From Planktomarina sp. (GTDB taxonomy: Bacteria; Pseudomonadota; Alphaproteobacteria; Rhodobacterales; Rhodobacteraceae): 23,509 nt of DNA. The stretch is from assembly GCA_022425445.1 (NCBI GenBank), contig JAKMFM010000192.1, positions 1-23,509 of the forward strand, written 5' to 3'. Under the pieces are notes generated by a model. That model ran no database searches, was not told where the DNA came from, and was given only the letters and a program-made list of their open reading frames with translations. The translations under genes and the position numbers were made by a program. This document shows, piece by piece, positions 1-9,139 of this stretch (position 1 is its first letter; every line of letters starts with the position of its first letter).

Positions 1-83
1 TACAAATGTATGCGAAGCCTCTTGATCCTCAAGTGCCACAGCTGATAAGAGGCCTCAACATCCTTTCAATCCTGGAGATTTTC

Positions 84-2771
<2,688 letters not shown>

Positions 2772-2786
2772 GCGTCGATGTACACG

Positions 2787-2820
2787 AAAAAAGGCCTCGG
2801 TAAACCGGGGCCTTTTTTAT
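2787..2820. terminator. Bidirectional Rho-independent terminator between acnA and ccmG
   Basis: A ten-base-pair GC-rich stem (2791-2800 with 2805-2814, one G-U pair) closes a TAAA loop. It is flanked by an A run at 2787-2792 and a T run at 2813-2818, so it can terminate the plus-strand acnA transcript and the minus-strand ccm transcript alike. It lies 16 bases after the acnA stop and 40 bases beyond the ccmG stop. Convergent genes sharing one symmetric terminator is a common arrangement. Confidence 0.92.
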
Positions 2821-2841
2821 GCGCTCCAAACTATATTGCTT

Positions 2842-2859
2842 GAAACACATGGGTGTTTC
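2842..2859. repeat. Perfect 7-bp hairpin directly after the ccmG stop
   Basis: GAAACAC (2842-2848) and GTGTTTC (2853-2859) form a perfect stem around a four-base loop. The hairpin begins on the base after the ccmG TAG stop codon (2862-2860). It has no T run, so it is not a classic terminator. It lies between ccmG and the bidirectional terminator and could protect the 3' end of the long sec-ccm transcript from exonucleases. That role is inference. Confidence 0.5.
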
Positions 2860-3396
2860 CTAGAACTCCAACCCAGCCTCTGCCAAAGCAGGCAGCACCC
2901 GCGTTTGCAGGTTACGCTCCGTCAGTGGGCCGGTCACACGCATGATCACAGTGCCATCGGGGCCCAAAACAAAGGTTTCCGGCAGCCCATAAACGCCCCA
3001 ATCCAACGCCATTTTCGCCTGAGGATCAGCGCCGGCCTGAGCGTATGGATTGCCCAATTCGGCCAAAAATGCCCACGCCTTGGCCGGATCATCTTTATAA
3101 TTCACGCCATAAACCGCAATGCCGCGATCAGCGAACTCCATTAAGGTCGGATGTTCAGCCCGGCAAGGTGCGCACCAGCTGGCCCAAAAATTGACGAGTT
3201 TCACCCCGCCGGTCATCAAATCCACCTGTGCAAAGGGCACATGCCCTTCCAGAGCGTCCAACTGGACGCTTGGGGCCTTCTGACCTGCAATGGCGCTTGG
3301 CAGGCCCTCCGGATCCTCCCGCTGCATCCCCACAAAGGCCAGACCGGCAAAAACTGCAAAGATCACAACCGGCAATGCCAAAAGTAGCTTACGCAT
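2860..3396 (-). CDS. ccmG: CcmG/DsbE periplasmic thiol:disulfide oxidoreductase
   Basis: This 178-residue protein is a membrane-anchored thioredoxin-like reductant of the cytochrome c maturation pathway (HelX in Rhodobacter). It keeps the CXXCH cysteines of apocytochrome c, or of CcmH, reduced in the periplasm. Residues 4-23 form a signal-anchor helix. The thioredoxin active site is WCAPC with cysteines C75 and C78, and the family's cis-proline segment GVYGLPET lies at 134-141 (P139). Length and layout match the family. The ATG start overlaps the last 8 bases of ccmD, so translation is probably coupled. It is the last gene of the yajC-secDF-ccm run and is followed by a hairpin and a strong terminator. 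Identity is secure; choosing CcmG over other TlpA-like thioredoxins rests on both motif and operon position. Confidence 0.95.
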   Translation of the reverse strand: MRKLLLALPVVIFAVFAGLAFVGMQREDPEGLPSAIAGQKAPSVQLDALEGHVPFAQVDLMTGGVKLVNFWASWCAPCRAEHPTLMEFADRGIAVYGVNYKDDPAKAWAFLAELGNPYAQAGADPQAKMALDWGVYGLPETFVLGPDGTVIMRVTGPLTERNLQTRVLPALAEAGLEF

Positions 3397-3541
3397 CGTG
3401 AACCGCCTCCATCGCCGCCAAGTCGCGTTTTACGGCACGGCTGCGCTTCGCATAAAGCCCAACAATCACCCCAAGCGCCAAGAGGCTCAGCACATAAGAA
3501 CTGTTGACTTCTAACGCATATTTTCCCAAATCTGGCATCAT
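3389..3541 (-). CDS. ccmD: CcmD, small heme exporter subunit
   Basis: This small gene encodes 50 residues starting MMPDLGKYA. It has one membrane helix (about residues 16-31, SYVLSLLALGVIVGLY) followed by a basic tail rich in K and R. That is the usual CcmD shape: a tiny single-span protein that stabilises CcmC-CcmE and helps release holo-CcmE from the CcmABC complex. Two ATG codons stand side by side at 3541 and 3538. The first gives an ATGA overlap with the ccmC stop, and the second gives 49 residues. The stop codon overlaps the ccmG start by 8 bases. Sequence conservation in CcmD is low, so the call rests on size, topology and its position between ccmC and ccmG. Confidence 0.9.
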   Translation of the reverse strand: MMPDLGKYALEVNSSYVLSLLALGVIVGLYAKRSRAVKRDLAAMEAVHDA

Positions 3542-4308
3542 TCCATCCGCTCCCGTGCCTGCAAAACCTTCAACCGTCGCGACCGTACCTCTGTGCGTGT
3601 ACCGATCAATAACAAGGTCAAAAACAACAGTCCAAACCCCGCCATTGATAGGAGCAGCGGTTGGAAAAAGACATTGGAAATATTGTCCTGTTGCGCCCCA
3701 TCGGCCATTGTCACGGTCGTGCCCTGGTGTAGGCCTTGGTTCCAAAATAACACCGCATAGCGACTCAACATAGCAAAAACCGCTCCCACAAGTGCCAAGA
3801 CAGAGGTCAAATCCGCCGCCGTGTCCTCATTCTCAATGGCCGCCCAGAGGGCGATATAGCCCAGGTAGAACAAAAACAGGATCAAAAAGCTGGTCAACCG
3901 TGGATCCCAAACCCAATAGGTGCCCCACATCGGTTGCCCCCAAATGGCGCCCGTAGCCAAGGCAATCAGCGTCATCACCATGCCCACAGGAGCCGCCGCT
4001 TTGGCCGCAAGCACAGAGACATGTTGGCGTCGTATCAACCAGACCAACGCCCCGACAAACATCAGCAAATACCCGTTGATCGCCATCAGTGCCGCCGGTA
4101 CATGCAGGTAGATAATCTTCACGGTCGAGCCCTGCCGAATATCATCGGGTGTAAAAAAATAACCCCAAATCAATCCAGAACATAAAGACAAGCCTGCCGC
4201 AGCCGCAACCCATGGCAGGGCCCGACCAGACCAGCCCATAAAGACCTTAGGATTGGCCAAACGCCAAAATCTGTCCCAAAACGTCGGTGCAATTGATCTG
4301 TTATTCAA
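3538..4308 (-). CDS. ccmC: CcmC, heme-handling inner-membrane protein of cytochrome c maturation
   Basis: This 256-residue multi-span membrane protein presents heme to the chaperone CcmE at the periplasmic face. The tryptophan-rich WWD-type motif is clear at residues 123-140 (WGQPMWGTYWVWDPRLTS). Candidate axial heme histidines flank it: H69 in YLHVP and H194 in NQGLHQG. About six hydrophobic helices are visible. The start is a TTG at 4308, with an AAGGGG ribosome-site-like stretch eight bases upstream. No ATG lies near the family's usual N-terminus, and the first in-frame ATG (codon 24) would remove the conserved ANPxxFM region. The ccmC stop overlaps the ccmD start (ATGA). It follows ccmB by 30 bases, the loosest junction of the ccm part. 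The function is secure; the TTG start is likely but not proven. Confidence 0.95.
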   Translation of the reverse strand: MNNRSIAPTFWDRFWRLANPKVFMGWSGRALPWVAAAAGLSLCSGLIWGYFFTPDDIRQGSTVKIIYLHVPAALMAINGYLLMFVGALVWLIRRQHVSVLAAKAAAPVGMVMTLIALATGAIWGQPMWGTYWVWDPRLTSFLILFLFYLGYIALWAAIENEDTAADLTSVLALVGAVFAMLSRYAVLFWNQGLHQGTTVTMADGAQQDNISNVFFQPLLLSMAGFGLLFLTLLLIGTRTEVRSRRLKVLQARERME

Positions 4309-4338
4309 CGATTAAACCCCTTCACGCGCATAGACCCG

Positions 4339-4995
4339 TCATCTTAGATTGATCCGCAAAGCGGCACCGGATGCAAAGGGCAATATCGCCGCAGCCCCAA
4401 GAGAAATGGCAGATAAAAGCACCAAAGCCTCATCATAGGTCAACCCCTGCCCCGCCAAACGTACAGCCTGCGCGCCAAAAATCAAACTGGGGACATAAAG
4501 CGGCAGCACCAACAGCGAGAGCAACAGACCTCCGCGTTTAACGCCGAGCGTAAGACTCGCGCCAAAGGCCCCAATCAGGCTCAAAGCCGGAGTGCCCAGT
4601 AAAAGCGACAGACATAAGATCTTACCGGTTTCAAAATCGAGGTTCAACAGCACGCCCAAGACCGGTGCGGCCAGGGCCAAGGGCAGACCCGTGGTCAACC
4701 AATGGGCCGCAGCTTTGGCGATATAGACAGCCTCCGGAGGCAAGGGCGACGTCACGAGAAGATCCAGCGTTCCATCCTCGAAATCGAGGCCAAAAATCCG
4801 ATCCAATGACAGCAGACAGGCCAACAACGCCCCGAGCCATAAAACGCCTGGCGCAACAACCGCAAGAGCGGTCTGGTCTGGTCCAAGCGCGAGGGGAATC
4901 AAGGTCACGACGATCAAGAAGAAGATCAACGCCAGACCAAATCCGCCGCCAGACCGTACCGATAAGCCCACATCGCGCAAAAACAATTGGATCAT
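4339..4995 (-). CDS. ccmB: CcmB, heme exporter ABC permease
   Basis: This 218-residue integral membrane protein has about six hydrophobic segments. It is the permease partner of CcmA in the CcmABCD complex that releases holo-CcmE for cytochrome c maturation. Family-typical stretches include GLDFEDGTLDLLVTSPLP (about residues 69-86), on the cytoplasmic side facing the ATPase. Its length is close to the CcmB norm of about 220. The ATG start overlaps the ccmA stop in an ATGA, implying translational coupling and equal output of the two ABC subunits. ccmC follows 30 bases downstream. Confidence 0.95.
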   Translation of the reverse strand: MIQLFLRDVGLSVRSGGGFGLALIFFLIVVTLIPLALGPDQTALAVVAPGVLWLGALLACLLSLDRIFGLDFEDGTLDLLVTSPLPPEAVYIAKAAAHWLTTGLPLALAAPVLGVLLNLDFETGKILCLSLLLGTPALSLIGAFGASLTLGVKRGGLLLSLLVLPLYVPSLIFGAQAVRLAGQGLTYDEALVLLSAISLGAAAILPFASGAALRINLR

Positions 4996-5606
4996 TCCAA
5001 AGCCTCCTCAAAGGCCGTGCTCCCCATCAGACCGCGCGCCTTGAAACGGGTCAGATCCAGCAGCTTGGCTGAGGCAATTGCGAGGTCAATATGGGTGGTG
5101 ATCACAGCAGCACCACCGCTCTGCACATGCCGATCAAGCGCCGCGCGAAACAAGGCCACATTATCCGCGTCCAGCGACACCGTTGGTTCGTCCATAACCC
5201 AAAGCGCACAACCGCTGACCTGCATACGCGCCAAACCGAGGCGGCGCTTTTGCCCCGCTGAAAGATTGGCCGCTGGCCTGTCGGCCAATGCATGCAGTTC
5301 ATAGGCATCAAGCGCCACTTCGGGGCTCGGTCCGTGATAGATAGATGACCAGAACGCAAGATTTTCCAGCACGGTCATTTGGCCCTTAAGACCATCAGCA
5401 TGGCCCGAATAGGCCACTGTCTCTGGTGCAGTGATTTGTCCATCAACTGGGTTTTGCAGGCCCGCAATGCACCTCAACAGACTGGTCTTCCCAAGGCCAT
5501 TGGCGCCACGCAGCACCAAAATTTGGCCAGCATTAAGCGCAAAATCGACCCCGCTGAGCAATGTCATCCCCCCACGCGCCACGCTTAGGTTTGAGACATG
5601 CAGCAT
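4992..5606 (-). CDS. ccmA: CcmA, heme exporter ABC ATPase
   Basis: This 204-residue ABC ATPase drives release of holo-CcmE from CcmC/CcmD during cytochrome c maturation. The Walker A motif is GANGLGKT at 34-41. The signature motif is LSAGQKRR at 115-122, the CcmA-type variant of LSGGQ. Walker B LWVMDE lies at 135-140, and the switch histidine is H172. The protein is short, as expected for CcmA. It lies three bases downstream of the Mth938-domain gene and overlaps ccmB by four bases. Compared with the usual GPNGAGKS, the Walker A loop reads ANGLGKT, which keeps the essential glycine, lysine and threonine. Confidence 0.96.
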   Translation of the reverse strand: MLHVSNLSVARGGMTLLSGVDFALNAGQILVLRGANGLGKTSLLRCIAGLQNPVDGQITAPETVAYSGHADGLKGQMTVLENLAFWSSIYHGPSPEVALDAYELHALADRPAANLSAGQKRRLGLARMQVSGCALWVMDEPTVSLDADNVALFRAALDRHVQSGGAAVITTHIDLAIASAKLLDLTRFKARGLMGSTAFEEALE

Positions 5607-5609
5607 CGC

Positions 5610-5963
5610 TTAGACCGGGATCAGGGCCAAGCCAATCCGGCGACCCTCTGACAATAGAATATTGTAGGTGCGACACGCGGTGGGCGAGTTCATGATCTCG
5701 ACCCCTATGCCCGCCCCCTCAAGCGAGGCTCGAAAATCGGGTGGAATATGCGCAATCTGCGCACCGGTTCCCACAAAAACCACATCCAAATCCTTCGCCG
5801 CGTCTACAAAGGGGCTTGGATCCTCAAACCCAACCCAGGGGCCACAAGAATTTGGCAGAATGGCCAAATTTCCTTCGAAGACCTCACCGGCCACCCGAAA
5901 GAAGTTTGGACCATAGCCGTCCACAGGGCTGCCCGTCGCAAAGGTGATCTCAGAGAGATGCAT
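5610..5963 (-). CDS. Mth938-like domain protein (DUF498 family)
   Basis: This 117-residue soluble protein has the Mth938-like/NDUFAF3 fold signature: an N-terminal segment on the theme of GYGPNFFRVAGEVFEGNLAI, a central VVFVGTGAQ strand-loop, and a C-terminal MNSPTACRTYNILLSEGRRI region. It has no signal peptide or membrane helix. The molecular function of the family in bacteria is not settled; related eukaryotic proteins are linked to complex I assembly. Its ATG overlaps the secF stop by one base (TAATG), and ccmA starts three bases after its stop, so it is co-translated with both neighbours. From memory, the hel (ccm) cluster of Rhodobacter capsulatus also has an ORF of about this length beside secDF, which fits a conserved arrangement. 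Confidence 0.85.
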   Translation of the reverse strand: MHLSEITFATGSPVDGYGPNFFRVAGEVFEGNLAILPNSCGPWVGFEDPSPFVDAAKDLDVVFVGTGAQIAHIPPDFRASLEGAGIGVEIMNSPTACRTYNILLSEGRRIGLALIPV

Positions 5964-6931
5964 TACGCATCAATATTGGCAAATTGATTGCCATCCGTGT
6001 TGCTGGGCTTAGACCAATCGCGCTTCACTCCGAGGCGCAGCAAAGTAGAGCTTGCCACAAAGACCGACGAATAGGTTCCAACCACCACGCCCCAAATCAT
6101 CGCAAAGACAAACCCGCGGATCACATCCCCACCCAGCACAAACAAAGATATCAGCGCCAAAAGTGTGGTCACAGAGGTCATAACAGTCCGGCTGAGGGTC
6201 TCATTGATCGACAGGTTGAGCACTTGGCTTAAGTCTTTTTTCTTATAGCGACGCAGGTTTTCCCGCACCCGGTCAAAAACCACCACCGTATCATTCAATG
6301 AATAGCCGACGATGGTCAGCAAGGCCGCGATAATCGCAAGGTCAAATTTGATTTGCAGGGCTGAAAATATTCCAATGGTCAAAATCACATCATGCACCAA
6401 AGCCCCCACGGCGCCGAGCGCAAATTGCCATTCAAAGCGGAGCCAGATGTAAATCAGCACAACCGCAATAGCGATAACCACGGCCGATACTGCAGATTTA
6501 ATCAGCTCGCCAGAGACCTTCGGCCCGACCGACTCCACGGAAGGAAAGCGAATATCGGGTGCAATGCTACGCAACATGGTTTCAAGTTGTACCACGACAT
6601 CCGAGGCCACTGCCTCCTGCCCGTCTTGCGCTTGGATGCGGATTTGCACCACATGCTGATCCTCACGGAAGCTGGGGTCAAAGACCTCGGCGATAGACAC
6701 ATCACCAAGGGCGAGCGGCTCAATTGTTTGGCGGTATGCTGCCACATCAATCGGCGTGCTGCTTTCCGCACGGATGGTTGTGCCACCTTTGAAATCAATG
6801 CCAAAATTCAACCCCTGGGTCACGGTTGAGGCAATGGACAGAACCACGAGCAATGCCGACAGACCGAGCCAAAGTTTCCACTTGTCGAAGAAATCATAAA
6901 CTGTTTGCCGTTTTACCAATCTTAACCGCAT
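5963..6931 (-). CDS. secF: SecF, protein translocase accessory subunit
   Basis: This 322-residue membrane protein pairs with SecD and uses the proton gradient to complete protein export through SecYEG. Residues 21-37 form the first helix, followed by the family segment LNFGIDFKGGT (41-51). The conserved helix VGYSLNDTVVVFDRVREN lies near 208-225. Six membrane helices around one periplasmic domain are visible. I place the start at the ATG at 6931, with GGAGG at 6944-6940 and an eight-base spacer. A GTG directly before it (6934) abuts the secD stop and would add one residue. The stop overlaps the next gene by one base (TAATG). Confidence 0.97.
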   Translation of the reverse strand: MRLRLVKRQTVYDFFDKWKLWLGLSALLVVLSIASTVTQGLNFGIDFKGGTTIRAESSTPIDVAAYRQTIEPLALGDVSIAEVFDPSFREDQHVVQIRIQAQDGQEAVASDVVVQLETMLRSIAPDIRFPSVESVGPKVSGELIKSAVSAVVIAIAVVLIYIWLRFEWQFALGAVGALVHDVILTIGIFSALQIKFDLAIIAALLTIVGYSLNDTVVVFDRVRENLRRYKKKDLSQVLNLSINETLSRTVMTSVTTLLALISLFVLGGDVIRGFVFAMIWGVVVGTYSSVFVASSTLLRLGVKRDWSKPSNTDGNQFANIDA

Positions 6932-6934
6932 CAC

Positions 6935-8566
6935 CTAAACCTCCAGCGTTTTTGGCTTGCGCCGTTCAAACCAGATCACAACCATAGTTCTCGTCACAAA
7001 GATCGCTGTGAACACAGAGGTGATAATCCCCAGACCCAGCGTGACTGCAAAGCCTTTGACCGGGCCGGCCCCCATAATGAACAGGATGGCCGCCGTCAGA
7101 AATGTCGTGATGTTGGCATCAACAATGGCTGAAAGCGCTTTTTCATAGCCCAGTTCAATGGCCCGCGCTGGTCCTTTGGCGGTTTTCAGTTCCTCGCGAA
7201 TGCGTTCAAACACAAGCACATTGGCATCCACCGCCATACCGATGGTCAGGACAATTCCCGCAATCCCCGGCAGTGTCAGCGTGGCACCGATCATAGACAA
7301 AAGGCCAAACATCAGCCCAACATTGATCAACAATGCTATATTGGCGAAGAGTCCGAAGGTGCCATAGGAAAGGAACATAAAGATCAAAACAGCAGCAAAG
7401 CCAACGAGACAGGCGATTTTTCCGGCATCAATACTGTCTTGGCCCAATTCCGGCCCTACCGTGCGCTCTTCAAGAAACTCTAAGCTCGCAGGCAATGAGC
7501 CGGCGCGCAGCAAGGTGGCCAGGCGCGTGCTTTCCGCGACATCAAAACTCCCGGTGATGATGCCCGAACCTCCGGTTATGGCCGATTCAATAACCGGGGC
7601 AGAAATCACCTCATTATCCAAGACAATCGCAAAGGGATCTCCAATATGATCGCTGGTGTATTGCCCAAATTTCCGTGCGCCCGATGTGTTAAAACGAAAG
7701 TTTACCGCCGGGCGGCCGTTTTGATCAAAAGAGGGCTGTGCGTCGGTCAGCTCTTCGCCTGTAACCACCGGACTGCGGCTCAGGATGTAATAAAGCTCTT
7801 CGTTATTCGCTGAAGGCACCAGCTCATTGCCCACGCCGGCTGCCCCATTTGGGTTGCTCGTCTGGCCCACGACAGTTTGAAACGTCAGAAGCGCAGGGAC
7901 ACCGATCAGATCCTTGAGCTCTTGCGCCGACCCAAGTCCAGGCACCTGGATCAGGATCCGATCATTGCCTTGGCGTTGGATGGTCGGCTCGCGCGTGCCC
8001 GCTTCATCCACCCGGCGGCGAATAATCTCCAGCGATTGCGCCATGGTCCGCTCATCAGTGGCCAATTTTTCGGCCTCTGACAGGGTGACGGTCAAATTAT
8101 CTCCAAGAGCTGTCACGACAATGTCATCTGTCATCCCACCGGTGAGGGAGGTCACAGGGCGCGCCAAAGTTTGCACCACTTCTATGGCGCGATCCATTTG
8201 TTCAGGATTGCCAATACGCACCACCAGCTCGCCCACACCGCCCTCTTGCTGGCGGATCGCACCGATCGTCGCACGCTCGTTGCGCAGGACATTGCGCACT
8301 TCTGGCCAGAAGCCCTCAAGCCGAGTGGTGTAGACTTCCGCAAGTTTCACCTCGCCGAGCAAATGCGCGCCACCGCGCAAATCAAGTCCGAGGTTCACCA
8401 ACCCAGACGGAAGGAAAGACGGCCAGCCTGTGGCCTCCCGCCCCGCCTCTTGGGCATCATTGTAAGATTCAACTTGGCCGTAGAAGCCATTGGGCAGGGC
8501 AAACAGGAGACCAAGCGCGCAGGTCGCCCAAATCACGACCCGCTTCCAACCTTCGATATGCAACAT
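6935..8566 (-). CDS. secD: SecD, protein translocase accessory subunit
   Basis: This 543-residue inner-membrane protein has one N-terminal helix (about residues 10-26), a large periplasmic P1 region, and a C-terminal block of five helices. The SecD signature LGLDLRGGAHLL lies near 58-69. The conserved helix GMAVDANVLVFERIREEL lies near 441-458. With SecF and YajC it forms the accessory complex that pulls exported proteins across the membrane using the proton motive force. The ATG start is preceded by a GGGAG ribosome site. Only 44 bases separate it from yajC upstream, and secF begins right at its stop, with the secF ribosome site inside the last codons of secD. Confidence 0.97.
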   Translation of the reverse strand: MLHIEGWKRVVIWATCALGLLFALPNGFYGQVESYNDAQEAGREATGWPSFLPSGLVNLGLDLRGGAHLLGEVKLAEVYTTRLEGFWPEVRNVLRNERATIGAIRQQEGGVGELVVRIGNPEQMDRAIEVVQTLARPVTSLTGGMTDDIVVTALGDNLTVTLSEAEKLATDERTMAQSLEIIRRRVDEAGTREPTIQRQGNDRILIQVPGLGSAQELKDLIGVPALLTFQTVVGQTSNPNGAAGVGNELVPSANNEELYYILSRSPVVTGEELTDAQPSFDQNGRPAVNFRFNTSGARKFGQYTSDHIGDPFAIVLDNEVISAPVIESAITGGSGIITGSFDVAESTRLATLLRAGSLPASLEFLEERTVGPELGQDSIDAGKIACLVGFAAVLIFMFLSYGTFGLFANIALLINVGLMFGLLSMIGATLTLPGIAGIVLTIGMAVDANVLVFERIREELKTAKGPARAIELGYEKALSAIVDANITTFLTAAILFIMGAGPVKGFAVTLGLGIITSVFTAIFVTRTMVVIWFERRKPKTLEV

Positions 8567-8610
8567 CTCTTAGCTCCCGGCCTCAGGCCTGTCTTAACGC
8601 GCTGAAGGGT

Positions 8611-8892
8611 TTAGCTGGCAGGCTTGGACTTGCTGCGCACATCGGCGATGGTGGCTTGTACCACATTCACGCGTATGTCTTTGGCAAGCTCAACTTCAAT
8701 TTCATTGCTGTCCGCTTTGACTTTCGTCACTTTACCGATCAAGCCGCCGGCCGTCACAACCTCGTCGCCTTTGGCCAGGCCGTTCACCATGTTTTGATGT
8801 TCTTTCATCTTCTTTTGCTGCGGGCGGAATACCAACAAATAAAAAATACCAATGATGAGCATCGGAAACATGAATGTGCTTAAAGTGTCCAT
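8611..8892 (-). CDS. yajC: YajC, Sec translocase accessory subunit
   Basis: This small protein of 93 residues has a single membrane helix near its N-terminus (FPMLIIGIFYLLVF), then the YajC hallmark RPQQKKMKEHQ and a soluble domain containing GDEVVTAGGLIGKV. YajC binds SecD and SecF. The frame is open back to a GTG at 8922, but I choose the ATG at 8892 because the protein then begins MDTLSTFMFP, as YajC proteins do, with GGGG five bases before it. The gene leads the minus-strand run yajC-secD-secF-Mth938-ccmABCDG and is divergent from serS. A perfect palindrome lies 41 bases upstream of this start. Confidence 0.95.
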   Translation of the reverse strand: MDTLSTFMFPMLIIGIFYLLVFRPQQKKMKEHQNMVNGLAKGDEVVTAGGLIGKVTKVKADSNEIEVELAKDIRVNVVQATIADVRSKSKPAS

Positions 8893-8932
8893 AATGACCC
8901 CATATATTTCGTCACACGGCACCGCGCCGCAA

Positions 8933-8945
8933 GTTCTGACAGAAC
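8933..8945. promoter_or_regulatory. Perfect 13-bp palindrome upstream of yajC
   Basis: GTTCT-GAC-AGAAC is a perfect inverted repeat (5-3-5), 41 bases before the yajC start in the serS-yajC divergent gap. It could be an operator or a small hairpin in the yajC leader. It does not fit the alphaproteobacterial LexA box (GTTC-N7-GTTC, a direct repeat). A poor TTGCGG -35-like element on the minus strand abuts it at 8932-8927. I cannot name a cognate regulator. Confidence 0.35.
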
Positions 8946-9015
8946 CTATGGTTTAGGGGGCCAGTTTGCAAGGGACTGTAGGCGTCCTGCTGGTAAGTTT
9001 GCCGTTTTTTTGCAA

Positions 9016-9042
9016 GCGCTGCCTCAACCAGTGTTGCAGCGC
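9016..9042. repeat. Inverted repeat (possible leader hairpin) upstream of serS
   Basis: GCGCTGC (9016-9022) and GCAGCGC (9036-9042) pair perfectly, and AAC/GTT inside the loop can add three pairs after a small bulge. The repeat lies about 100 bases before serS, between serS and yajC. It has no downstream T run on either strand, so it is not an intrinsic terminator. It may be a transcript leader hairpin or a protein site. It could also be chance. Confidence 0.3.
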
Positions 9043-9139
9043 CATTTCACCCCGCAACCAAATAGCAAAATTGTTCCGTGACCCTCCGCTCTGGTTTCGG
9101 CATAAACAGGCCAGTGATTCTTGATTTAGGAGATAAGAG

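Noticed and set aside
6..83. Upstream extension of the aconitase frame to an ATG at base 6
   Set aside because: The 26 added residues do not resemble AcnA N-termini, and a good ribosome site precedes the ATG at 84.
8933..8945. Reading GTTCTGACAGAAC as a LexA/SOS box
   Set aside because: Alphaproteobacterial LexA binds the direct repeat GTTC-N7-GTTC, and this is an inverted repeat with a different spacing.
8953..9045. Small minus-strand frame upstream of yajC encoding about 30 residues (starts MALQHWLRQRLQ)
   Set aside because: It has a passable ribosome site but no membrane helix, no known match I can recall, and it spans the serS-side hairpin; evidence is too thin to call a gene.
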